DNA of 64,000 bases from the NCBI RefSeq assembly GCF_003634215.1, contig NZ_RBWX01000008.1, forward strand, positions 124,001 to 188,000, in the 5' to 3' direction. Source of the DNA: Sphingosinicella microcystinivorans (GTDB lineage: Bacteria; Pseudomonadota; Alphaproteobacteria; Sphingomonadales; Sphingomonadaceae). Positions 26,526 to 34,436 of this stretch are shown here, piece by piece. The position numbers and the translations under genes are program-made. The notes below the pieces were generated by a model that was not told where the DNA came from, searched no databases, and was given only the letters and a program-made list of their open reading frames with translations. Every line of letters begins with the position of its first letter. The stretch's first letter is position 1.

Positions 26526-27701
26526 TCACTTCTTCTCGTTCTTTGGCGCGCAACCCTTGGCCTTGAGCGCAGGCATAAAGACATCCCGGAAGACAACGCC
26601 GGTCTTGCCGCCGATCTCTTCCGAATTGATCTGGATCGACGCGGAAACATGACAGTTCGGGAAATAGCCGACATATGACTTGTAACCCATGAACCAACCG
26701 CCGTGCGCGTACAGTGGACCGAATTCCGTATCGAACACATAAACGCCGAAGCCGTACCTGCCGCGCTTGCCGGCTTCGACCGGATTGGAAACCATCGCAC
26801 GGGCATATTCGCTGCCGAGGCGCGTACGCCCCTCGAAAACATCCCAGGCCCATTCGGCAAGATCGCCTGCGTTGGTGACAAGCCCGCCGCCGGTCCATTC
26901 CGAACGTGTGTTGATCCGGAAGACACCATCGGAAAGCGTCGTGCCCACGTCACCAAGAAGCGGATTCGTGCCGGCCAGATAGCCCTGTGCCAGCCCATTG
27001 AAGATGCGTCCATCGGACGGGCCGGTAAATTCCAGCCCGAGCGGATAAAGAAACCGCTCCTGAAGAAGCGTGTAATAGCTTTTCCCGCCCGCCTTTTCGA
27101 TCACCAGGCCCAGCAGAAGATATCCAAGATCTGTGTAGTGAAACCCTTTGCCCGGTTCGAAAAAAGGCTTCGACCCATAGCCGAACGCGATCATTTCAGG
27201 CGGCGTGAATGCGAAATCGGGTTCCTTTATGCGCGCCTTGGCAGCATCCCAGAAGCCATCGATATACACATGGTCGACAAGCCCGGACGAGTGATTGAGC
27301 AGCATCCTGACAGTGATTTTCCGGTAATTCGGCAGCGCCGAATATTCAGACGTCTCGCCAAGCCATTTCGAAATGGGCGCATCGAGTTCGAGAACGCCGT
27401 CCTTGACGAGGCTGACGGCCACTGCCGCGGCGAACATCTTCCCGATGCTTCCCGACATCATCCGCGTCTCAGGCGTCATCGCGCGGTCGATCTCTTTGTC
27501 TGCGAATCCGGTCGAGAACGAGACACGCTGCCCATCATCCGTGACAATCGCGGCGGTCGCGCCGGGAAGTGCATGCTCAGTGATCGCTTTGTCGAGACGC
27601 GCCTGCACCTCTCCGATCGTAGCCTCATCAAGCGCACTGGGCTCGGCAGCCGCGGCTGTCGAAATCAGCAGGGATACGGCGAGAATTCTTGCGATGAGCA
27701 C
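26526..27701 (-). CDS. Secreted serine hydrolase, class C beta-lactamase fold (copy 1)
   Basis: A 391-residue periplasmic enzyme of the beta-lactamase/esterase/D-aminopeptidase superfamily. The signal peptide is VLIARILAVSLLISTAAAA. The SxxK nucleophile motif is SIGK, the second motif is YTD within FHYTDLGYLLLG, and the third is HGG (LYAHGGWFMGY). The start is the GTG at 27701 with AGGAGA five bases upstream; an ATG 57 bp earlier would spoil the signal peptide. It sits between the aminotransferase and acyl-CoA ligase in the operon and probably releases the substrate used downstream. It could be an esterase, amidase or D-peptidase. Confidence 0.92.
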   Translation of the reverse strand: MLIARILAVSLLISTAAAAEPSALDEATIGEVQARLDKAITEHALPGATAAIVTDDGQRVSFSTGFADKEIDRAMTPETRMMSGSIGKMFAAAVAVSLVKDGVLELDAPISKWLGETSEYSALPNYRKITVRMLLNHSSGLVDHVYIDGFWDAAKARIKEPDFAFTPPEMIAFGYGSKPFFEPGKGFHYTDLGYLLLGLVIEKAGGKSYYTLLQERFLYPLGLEFTGPSDGRIFNGLAQGYLAGTNPLLGDVGTTLSDGVFRINTRSEWTGGGLVTNAGDLAEWAWDVFEGRTRLGSEYARAMVSNPVEAGKRGRYGFGVYVFDTEFGPLYAHGGWFMGYKSYVGYFPNCHVSASIQINSEEIGGKTGVVFRDVFMPALKAKGCAPKNEKK

Positions 27702-27724
27702 GTGTCTCTCCTGTCTGTTCCGGT

Positions 27725-29059
27725 TCAACCAAACTGGCGCTTCAGCGCCCCGAAGCAACGCGCCGCGGCCTCGCCGAGGCTGTCGATATCTGCTTCGGTC
27801 ATCGCCGTGGACAGAATGAAGGCCGAAAATGGCGTCGAAATGATGCCTTCATCAAGAAGCGCACTGTGCAGGTATCGCTGCATCGCGGTCTGACGATCAC
27901 TCCGGGGCAGCTCACGGAATCGGTCGGAGTCCTGCCCGCCGAAAAAGATGCTGAGGAGTGACCCATCCGCACGAACGAAGCCATGTAGCTTGGCCTCGGC
28001 GAGCGCTTCCGTCAGCACCGTCTTCGTGCGGCACCCAAGCGCGTCCAGGCGCGCATAGGCAGCGGGAGGAAGCAACTCGAGCGTCTTTAGGCCCGCCGTC
28101 ATGGTGATCGGATTGGCATTGTAGGTGCCGCCATGATGGATCTTCACATGCGGCATCCGCACATCGAAGACAGACATCACTTTGGCGCTGCCCGCGACCG
28201 CGCCGACAGGGAAACCGCCGCCGATGATCTTGCCGAGCGCCGTAAGATCCGGGCGGATGCCGGACTGGCCCTGCGCACCGTTGTAACCGAGGCGGAAGCT
28301 CAGCACCTCGTCAAAGATAAGGACGATGCCGTAGGCGTCGCACAGCTCCCGCAGCCGCGCCAGATATTCCGGACGGCCACGGATCAGCCCTGCGCGCGAG
28401 ACGACGGGATCGATGACGATGCAGGCAAGGCGATCCCTGTTTGCCTCGATCAGCGCCTCGGTCGCCTCCAGATCGTTATAGGGAATGACGATCACGTCTT
28501 CGTTCACATAGCCGGGAATGCCTTCCGTCGCGCTCACTGCGCTTGGGGCCTCGGCGCGTCCCCACGTCTCGGGAGAGGAATTGACGCTCACTTCGGCGAA
28601 ATCATAGGCGCCATGATAGGCCCCCTCCGCCTTGGCGACGGCGCTGCGTCCCGAATAGGCCCTCGCGGCACGGATCGCCATCATCACGGCTTCCGTTCCG
28701 GAATTCGTGAAGACGACTCGATCGACCGAGGCAAGCCGTTGGCAAAGCTCCTGCGCCAGCGCGATCTCGCTCTCCGTCGGCATCGCAACGGCCGTCAGTC
28801 GATCGAGCTGCGCCTTTACTGCCGCGTTCACGACCGGATGGTTGTGACCATGAATGAGCGAAGACATGTTGTTGACGAAGTCGATGCGTTCCACGCCGTC
28901 GACATCCGTGACCCTGCATCCCTGTGCCGAAGCCGCATATAGCGGATAGGGTGCGTAGAAGATCGTTGCCCGGCTCGACCCACCCGGCATGACTTCGATC
29001 GCTTCGCGATACAGTTGTTCGGACCTCGGCGATCGAGGCGGCGCCGCTACTTTAGACAC
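27725..29059 (-). CDS. Class III aminotransferase, glutamate-1-semialdehyde-aminomutase-like
   Basis: A 444-residue PLP enzyme close in pattern to GSA aminomutase: EVMPGGSSRATIFY, FVNNMSSLIHGHNHP, FTNSGTEAVMMAIRAARAYSG, IVIDPV, IFDEVLSFRLGYNG, and the Schiff-base lysine in ALGKIIGGGFPVGA. A housekeeping hemL role is unlikely inside a catabolic operon. Related enzymes with this signature include D-phenylglycine and beta-amino-acid aminotransferases. The start is GTG 29059 with AGGGA upstream, 82 bp after the receptor stop; the longer frame to 29158 would overlap that stop. It probably transaminates the amino compound released by the operon's hydrolases. Confidence 0.9.
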   Translation of the reverse strand: MSKVAAPPRSPRSEQLYREAIEVMPGGSSRATIFYAPYPLYAASAQGCRVTDVDGVERIDFVNNMSSLIHGHNHPVVNAAVKAQLDRLTAVAMPTESEIALAQELCQRLASVDRVVFTNSGTEAVMMAIRAARAYSGRSAVAKAEGAYHGAYDFAEVSVNSSPETWGRAEAPSAVSATEGIPGYVNEDVIVIPYNDLEATEALIEANRDRLACIVIDPVVSRAGLIRGRPEYLARLRELCDAYGIVLIFDEVLSFRLGYNGAQGQSGIRPDLTALGKIIGGGFPVGAVAGSAKVMSVFDVRMPHVKIHHGGTYNANPITMTAGLKTLELLPPAAYARLDALGCRTKTVLTEALAEAKLHGFVRADGSLLSIFFGGQDSDRFRELPRSDRQTAMQRYLHSALLDEGIISTPFSAFILSTAMTEADIDSLGEAAARCFGALKRQFG

Positions 29060-29141
29060 TGGATTACAATCCCTGGACAATGACCACGTGTAGAGAAAGC
29101 GCGGCGCTCCCACCTTTCTTGAGGCAAGAGCGCCGACGGCT

Positions 29142-31355
29142 TTACCAGCTGTACTCAAGCTGCACGCCGAAGCGCCGCGGCGCGCTCAGGATGTACATGC
29201 CGTTCGTGCGCTGGGAGAGCTTCACACGGTCGTCGAATACGTTGTCGACATACCCCGTGATCCGCCACGCATCCGCTTCGATACCAAGCCGGAAATTGAC
29301 GAGATCCGCATGTTCAAGCCGAAGCGCGTTGTCTGGCCGCTCGTACCCGCCCGATTTCGACGAATACGAAGCCTGCGTGAAGAGCCCGAGTGCATCGGAC
29401 ACGGGCGTACGATAGGTCGCGACCGTGCTGTACGACCATTTCGCGGTCTGCGGTACGAAATTCCCGTCCACGTTCACACCGCTGATCAGCTGCGAACCAT
29501 CGAACTTGGCATTCAGATAACCGAGCGCGCCATAGAGCTCGAGGCCCTTGATCGGCTTCGCGAGGAAATCGAATTCCACGCCCTTGGTGATCGTCTTGCC
29601 GCCGTTCGCGACAATCGAGACGCCGAGGAACTGGAAGATCGGAGCCGGGTCGGCAACCAGAATCGCAGCGTCCTTGCGCTTCGTCACGAAGGCCGAAAGA
29701 TTCACCTGCAGCAGATCATCCAGCCACAGCCCCTTGTAGCCGAGCTCGTAGGTCAGCGACTTTTCCGGATCGAACGGAATATCCTCCGCCCGGCTCGCCT
29801 CGTTGTTGAAGCCGCCCGCCTTGAAGCCCGTGGCGATGCGGGCATAAATGTTGTTCTTGTCGTCCGGACGATAGGAAAGCGTTCCCTGCGGCGAGAAGTT
29901 GTTCCAGCTCTTCTTCACGTTGCGATCCATGAACCAGGGCGCGCCCTGAAGCTGGAAGCCCGGGAAGAAGATGGGTGCCCCAACGCCGATATCCGCGCCG
30001 GTTCCAAAGAACGGTATCGCGCTCGGTGTCTCCACGAAGAAATCGTAGGTCTTGCGCTCGTTCGTGTAGCGTGCGGAGCCGGTGAGATCGATCTTGTCCG
30101 ACACATGCCATGTCGCTTCGACAAAGCCCGCCCACGACCGCGTATCGGTGGTCGCCGAGGTGATCGGAGACAGTGTGCCGAGATTGATGAAGTTCGGCGG
30201 CAGCGCCGGAGGGTTGTCGGGCACCACACCGATGGGGAGGTTGAGGATACGATAGAAATCGTTGGACTCATTTATGTAATTGAGGCCGACCACATAGTCG
30301 AAATCTTCGCCGCGGTCGGATACGTACCGCGCTTCAACGAACCAGTTGTCCTGCTCGCTCTGGCGAACAGCACCGCCGGTTCCCACGAAGGGCGCAAACC
30401 CGGTGCGTGAATCGACGTCCATCGACCGGAAGCTGACAATATTGGTGAATGTCCCCTCCCCAACACGCCAGTTAAGCGTCTGATAGAGATGAAGGACATC
30501 ACGCTTGACGCCGTGCTCGCTTGAATAGACGAGCGCGCCTTCATTTTCGCCGGGAGGCGTCGTTCGGGAGCTGAGGATGATCGCCGCAGGCTGATCCGCA
30601 TCGAGCCATTCGGCCGTCCACGTCACGTCGACATCATCGTTTATCAGCAGCTTGGCCTGACCGCGCAGCCCCGCTGAATGCACGGCATCGAGCTGGTCGC
30701 CAGTCACCGACGAGACGGCCTTGCCACCGTCCTGATCGATAAGGAATCCGTTGATCCGGACGAAGAACTTGTCCGCGATGATCGGCACGTTGATCGTGCC
30801 GCGATATTCCTGCCGATCGAAGTTCGCCGCGGTAACCGCGAAGCGCCCTTCGATCTTGTTCACCGGTTGATTGGTGATGACGTTGATCGCCCCGCCGATC
30901 GCGTTTCGGCCATAAAGACCGCCCTGCGGCCCCTTCAGGATTTCGAGACGTGCGAGATCGGTGAATTCGTCGAGGCCGACGACGGACGACCCGATATAGA
31001 CGCCATCCTTATAGAGGCCGTATCCCGGCTCTTCCACGTCGGTAAGACGCACGACGCCGCGAATGGCGATGCTGCCCGAGAAGGAATCGTTCTGGAAATC
31101 GTCGAAATCGACGTTCGCCGCATACTGCAGGGCATCCTCAAGACTGTTGACGCGCAAATCTTCGAGAAACTTTTCGGAAAATGCCGCGATGGACATCGGC
31201 ACCTCGAGCAGCGTTTCCTCGCGCTTGCGGGCGGTGACAATCAGCACGTCGTCCTGATTGGCCGCTGCTTCCGCAGCATACGCCGATACGACAGGCATAC
31301 CTAGCATACTCGTTGCCAGCAGCGTCCCGCACACACCCATTTTCAGCTTCTGCAT
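29142..31355 (-). CDS. TonB-dependent outer-membrane receptor (TBDR 2)
   Basis: A 737-residue receptor with signal peptide (MQKLKMGVCGTLLATSMLG...), TonB-box-like VLIVTARKREETLLEVPMSIA, plug motif LEILKGPQGGLYGRNAIGGAINV and a barrel ending LEYSW. IATGFKAGGFNNEAS is the usual late-barrel signature. The ATG at 31355 has AAGGGGGG upstream. It is the first gene of a minus-strand run of seven, and its promoter region holds two tandem palindromes facing the TetR gene. Likely a TetR-regulated uptake gate for the compound degraded by the operon. Confidence 0.95.
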   Translation of the reverse strand: MQKLKMGVCGTLLATSMLGMPVVSAYAAEAAANQDDVLIVTARKREETLLEVPMSIAAFSEKFLEDLRVNSLEDALQYAANVDFDDFQNDSFSGSIAIRGVVRLTDVEEPGYGLYKDGVYIGSSVVGLDEFTDLARLEILKGPQGGLYGRNAIGGAINVITNQPVNKIEGRFAVTAANFDRQEYRGTINVPIIADKFFVRINGFLIDQDGGKAVSSVTGDQLDAVHSAGLRGQAKLLINDDVDVTWTAEWLDADQPAAIILSSRTTPPGENEGALVYSSEHGVKRDVLHLYQTLNWRVGEGTFTNIVSFRSMDVDSRTGFAPFVGTGGAVRQSEQDNWFVEARYVSDRGEDFDYVVGLNYINESNDFYRILNLPIGVVPDNPPALPPNFINLGTLSPITSATTDTRSWAGFVEATWHVSDKIDLTGSARYTNERKTYDFFVETPSAIPFFGTGADIGVGAPIFFPGFQLQGAPWFMDRNVKKSWNNFSPQGTLSYRPDDKNNIYARIATGFKAGGFNNEASRAEDIPFDPEKSLTYELGYKGLWLDDLLQVNLSAFVTKRKDAAILVADPAPIFQFLGVSIVANGGKTITKGVEFDFLAKPIKGLELYGALGYLNAKFDGSQLISGVNVDGNFVPQTAKWSYSTVATYRTPVSDALGLFTQASYSSKSGGYERPDNALRLEHADLVNFRLGIEADAWRITGYVDNVFDDRVKLSQRTNGMYILSAPRRFGVQLEYSW

Positions 31356-31412
31356 ACGTTTAACCCCCCTTTCGCTGCGATCTCTGTGGATCGCGTACCA
31401 TCATCTATCGAA

Positions 31413-31448
31413 TCAAGTTTATACTTGATTTCAAGTTTATACTTGATT
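31413..31448. promoter_or_regulatory. Two perfect tandem copies of an 18-bp palindromic operator
   Basis: The unit TCAAGTTTATACTTGATT occurs twice without a gap, at 31413-31430 and 31431-31448. Each copy contains TCAAG-N6-CTTGA, and a preceding AA extends the first arms to AATCAAG/CTTGATT. The pair lies 58 bp upstream of the TBDR 2 start and 231 bp upstream of tetR. Placement between a TetR gene and its divergent operon makes it the probable TetR operator; the tandem form suggests two dimers binding. Confidence 0.8.
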
Positions 31449-31466
31449 TTTTGAATCAATCAAAGA

Positions 31467-31481
31467 CATGAATTTTTCATG
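31467..31481. promoter_or_regulatory. 15-bp palindrome CATGAA-TTT-TTCATG in the tetR-TBDR 2 spacer
   Basis: A perfect 6-bp inverted repeat with a 3-bp centre, 18 bp beyond the tandem operators in an AT-rich part of the 323-bp spacer (31356-31678). It differs in sequence from the TCAAG operator, so it may serve another regulator or be part of an AT-rich promoter. The remainder of the spacer shows no gene. Confidence 0.45.
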
Positions 31482-31678
31482 ATTTTTCAATATATTATAT
31501 GGAAAATACCACCGCACACGCTAAGAGCGACGTCATAAAACAAGCCATACTAGAGCCGAAAGGACGGCCCCCGGCCGCTACGCGCTTATTTTGATTTTGG
31601 CGGCACGTTGCGTATTGAGGCAGGCGCCGGAACGGGCCACGCCCGGCGATCACGAGCTTTAAGGCAGAACAGGCGATT

Positions 31679-32455
31679 ATGGGAAAAACGGGCACCACGA
31701 CGGCAACACCGCCCCTCGCCCAGCGCAAGAAGCGCAAAAACGCACGCAAGACGCACCCCGAACCTCCCAGCACGGAGCGCGGCAAGATCGCGCGCGAGAA
31801 GTTCAAGAAGGCGACCGCAAAACTCCTTGAAAGCAAGAGCTACCGCGATCTGACGCTCGCGGACATCGTCCGTGCCGCGAAGTTCAACATTGCGACCTTC
31901 TATTACTATTTCAAAGACAAGCAGAGCATCGTCCGCGAGGTCATCCAGGATCTCTTCCCCCACGATTCGCTTGTTGCCGAATATCGCAGTAAGAGCGTTG
32001 CGATCGACGAGCTCTTCGGGATCATCTTCGAAACCACAAAGGGCCAGACAATGGCCTATTCGCAGCACCCGGGGCTTATGCGCAGCATCGCACAACTCGC
32101 GGACGACGAGCCGGGCCTTGCCGAGATTCTCTACAAGCGCGACCAGATGTGGACGGAACTGATCGCCGAGGACATTCTCCTGCGTTTTTCCGCGAACAAG
32201 ATGCAACCTGAATTCGCCCGCGCCCTTGCGGAGCTCCTGAACGGATGCGTGAAGTCGTTTCTGACGGATATTTATGTGATCAGGAAACCGTCGCTGGCTC
32301 AAACTTTCAAGTCGGAAGACGAGGTCGCCCGGTTTCTGGCAATCTTCTGGTGGCGCGCCCTGTTTCTCGGCAATCCGCAGCCATCGGATCTGGAACCATT
32401 CGATGAATTCAGCCGCCTGATGAAATCCGCGATCGTCGATCCACCTGGCCAATAA
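31679..32455 (+). CDS. TetR/AcrR family transcriptional regulator
   Basis: A 258-residue regulator with an unusual basic extension of about 30 residues (RKKRKNARKTHPEPPS) ahead of the TetR helix-turn-helix: TAKLLESKSYRDLTLADIVRAAKFNIATFYYYFKDKQSIV. The C-terminal ~160 residues form the ligand domain and give no ligand clue. The ATG at 31679 gives MGKTGTTT. It is divergent from the TBDR 2 operon and 84 bp upstream of the amidase, with tandem palindromes in the shared spacer, so it probably represses both directions until a substrate binds. Confidence 0.93.
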   Translation: MGKTGTTTATPPLAQRKKRKNARKTHPEPPSTERGKIAREKFKKATAKLLESKSYRDLTLADIVRAAKFNIATFYYYFKDKQSIVREVIQDLFPHDSLVAEYRSKSVAIDELFGIIFETTKGQTMAYSQHPGLMRSIAQLADDEPGLAEILYKRDQMWTELIAEDILLRFSANKMQPEFARALAELLNGCVKSFLTDIYVIRKPSLAQTFKSEDEVARFLAIFWWRALFLGNPQPSDLEPFDEFSRLMKSAIVDPPGQ

Positions 32456-32539
32456 GCATGGGCGTCGGGGCGTGACAAGCGGGCGGGGCGCGGTATCGTC
32501 AAGCGCCTTTCGGGCGTCACCAAAAGGGGGACCTGCAAC

Positions 32540-34423
32540 TTGACGATCGCCAATCTGAAGGCGCTTACCTGCGCCGGTCTTTTGCTGCTGGGGACGACGC
32601 TGCCTGCCGAGGCAGTAACGGATCGCTTCGTTTTCGAAAAGTCGATCCCGGAATTGCAGGAGGCCATGACCACGGGCAAGGTCACGTCCCGGCAACTCGT
32701 AGAGGCCTACCTTGCACGCATTGCGGCCTATGATCAGCAAGGCCCCCGGCTGAATGCGGTGATCACGCTCAACCCTGACGCACTGGAAGACGCTTCCCGC
32801 CTGGATCGCGAACGCACCGAAAAAGGTCCCCGCGGTCCCCTTCACGGCATACCCGTACTGATCAAGGACAATTTCGCCGTCGCCGGCCTTCCTACATCGG
32901 ATGGCACGCTGGCGCTCGCCACCTACAAAGCCACCGCCGACGCCTTTCAGGTGCGCCGCCTGCGCGATGCGGGCGCGATCATTCTCGGCAAAACGACGAT
33001 GCACGAACTTGCCATGAGCGTGATCACCGTCTCTTCGCTGAGCGGCGAAACCCGCAACCCCTATGATCCCCGCCGCACCCCCGGGGGATCGAGCGGTGGC
33101 ACGGGTGCAAGCATCGGCGCGAGTTTTGCGGCAGCGGGCATGGGAAGCGATACCTGCGGGTCGATCCGCATCCCGGCGGCCTATCAGAGCCTGTTCGGGA
33201 TACGTGGAACGGCCGGGCTTTCGAGCCGATCAGGCGTCGTCCCCCTTTCATCGACACAGGATGAAGCCGGGCCGCTCGCGCGAACGGTCACCGATCTCGC
33301 GATCATGCTCGATGCCACCGTCGGCGCCGATCCGGATGATCCCATCACGAAGGCGATGGCTGAAAGGCCCGCTCCCGCCTATCGGGAGGGGCTAAAGCCG
33401 GGAGGATTGAAGGGCGCACGCATCGGGGTTCTACAGACCCTGTTAGCACCCGAGAAGATGGACGCGGCCATGCGCGACAAGACGCTCGCAGCGCTTGAAG
33501 CCATGAAGGCGGAAGGCGCCGAGATCATCGATGTCACGATTCCGGATTTCGAGCCCACGATGAGGGCGGCGAGCGTGATTGCGTATGAATTCGCGCGCGA
33601 CTTTGCCGCCTATCTTGCGCGGCACCCGGGCGCACCGATCACCTCGGCCTCGGACATCGCTGGCAAGGGCCTCGTTCACGAAGCCGTGGATGCAAGGGTA
33701 AAACAGCGCAGCGCAGCCGCGACACAAGACGAAAAGGCCTACGCCGAGGCTCTGGCCAAACGGGCCGTTGCGCGACGCGTGATTCTGGATGCGATGGCGG
33801 CGGCGGGTGTCGATGCGCTTGCCTATCCCACATCCCTGCAGCCGCCGCCGCTTCGGGGCGCCGAGATGTTCGGCGTGGGCACCTGCACGATAAGCGCAGT
33901 CACCGGTCTCCCGGCTCTCTCGGTTCCGCTCGGGCTCAGCATCAATGCGCTTCCCGTTGGGCTCGACTTGCTGGGCAAGCCGTTTGAGGAGGCGAAACTG
34001 CTGAACCTCGCCTATGGCTGGGAACAGGCTGCCCACCCGCGCACGCCGCCGTTCAGCACGCCTCCGCTTGCGAATGGAAAGGCACCGGCACCATCGCGTT
34101 TCAAGGTGCAAACTCCGGCAGAGGGACCGCGCGCCGATGTTGCCTTCATCTACGACCCGCTAAACGCCACGCTGCGCTATACCGCCCGTCTAGATCGTCT
34201 CGGAAGCGACGAGCCTGTCGCGCTTACGCTGCAACGCACCGAAGACGGGAAGCCCGGCGCCATCATCGCCAACCTGCTGCGGCCCGGCCAGCGAAAGGCG
34301 AGCGGTGATCTGCAACTCGACACTCGCGCCCGTGCCGACATCGCCGCCGGCCGCCTGTACCTCAGGCTCTATACGCGCGCGCACCCGCTTGGCTGGGCAG
34401 AAGCGCCGCTACAACAGCAATAG
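32540..34423 (+). CDS. Secreted amidase-signature enzyme with C-terminal CHRD-like domain
   Basis: A 627-residue protein with signal peptide (to about EAVTD). Residues ~35-510 are an amidase-signature hydrolase with the Ser-cisSer-Lys triad: K in VLIKDNFAVAG, cis-Ser in GGSSGGTGASIGASF, nucleophile Ser in DTCGSIRIPAAYQ. After ~520 comes an extra ~100-residue beta-rich unit (DVAFIYDPLNATLRYTARLD ... GRLYLRLYTRAHPLGWAEAPL) that resembles a CHRD domain. The start is TTG 32540 with AAAGGGGG upstream. Located 84 bp after tetR. It probably cleaves an amide bond in the periplasm; the substrate is unknown. Confidence 0.92.
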   Translation: MTIANLKALTCAGLLLLGTTLPAEAVTDRFVFEKSIPELQEAMTTGKVTSRQLVEAYLARIAAYDQQGPRLNAVITLNPDALEDASRLDRERTEKGPRGPLHGIPVLIKDNFAVAGLPTSDGTLALATYKATADAFQVRRLRDAGAIILGKTTMHELAMSVITVSSLSGETRNPYDPRRTPGGSSGGTGASIGASFAAAGMGSDTCGSIRIPAAYQSLFGIRGTAGLSSRSGVVPLSSTQDEAGPLARTVTDLAIMLDATVGADPDDPITKAMAERPAPAYREGLKPGGLKGARIGVLQTLLAPEKMDAAMRDKTLAALEAMKAEGAEIIDVTIPDFEPTMRAASVIAYEFARDFAAYLARHPGAPITSASDIAGKGLVHEAVDARVKQRSAAATQDEKAYAEALAKRAVARRVILDAMAAAGVDALAYPTSLQPPPLRGAEMFGVGTCTISAVTGLPALSVPLGLSINALPVGLDLLGKPFEEAKLLNLAYGWEQAAHPRTPPFSTPPLANGKAPAPSRFKVQTPAEGPRADVAFIYDPLNATLRYTARLDRLGSDEPVALTLQRTEDGKPGAIIANLLRPGQRKASGDLQLDTRARADIAAGRLYLRLYTRAHPLGWAEAPLQQQ

Positions 34424-34436
34424 CAGCCACTCCCGT

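Noticed and set aside
26526-27701. Serine hydrolase copies as true antibiotic beta-lactamases
   Set aside because: SxxK, YxN/YTD and HGG/HSG motifs fit, but the third motif is not KTG and operon contexts are catabolic; esterase or D-peptidase-like roles are more likely.
31586-33004. 472-codon minus-strand frame over tetR and the amidase start
   Set aside because: Antisense to two genes with diagnostic motifs and crosses their regulatory spacer.
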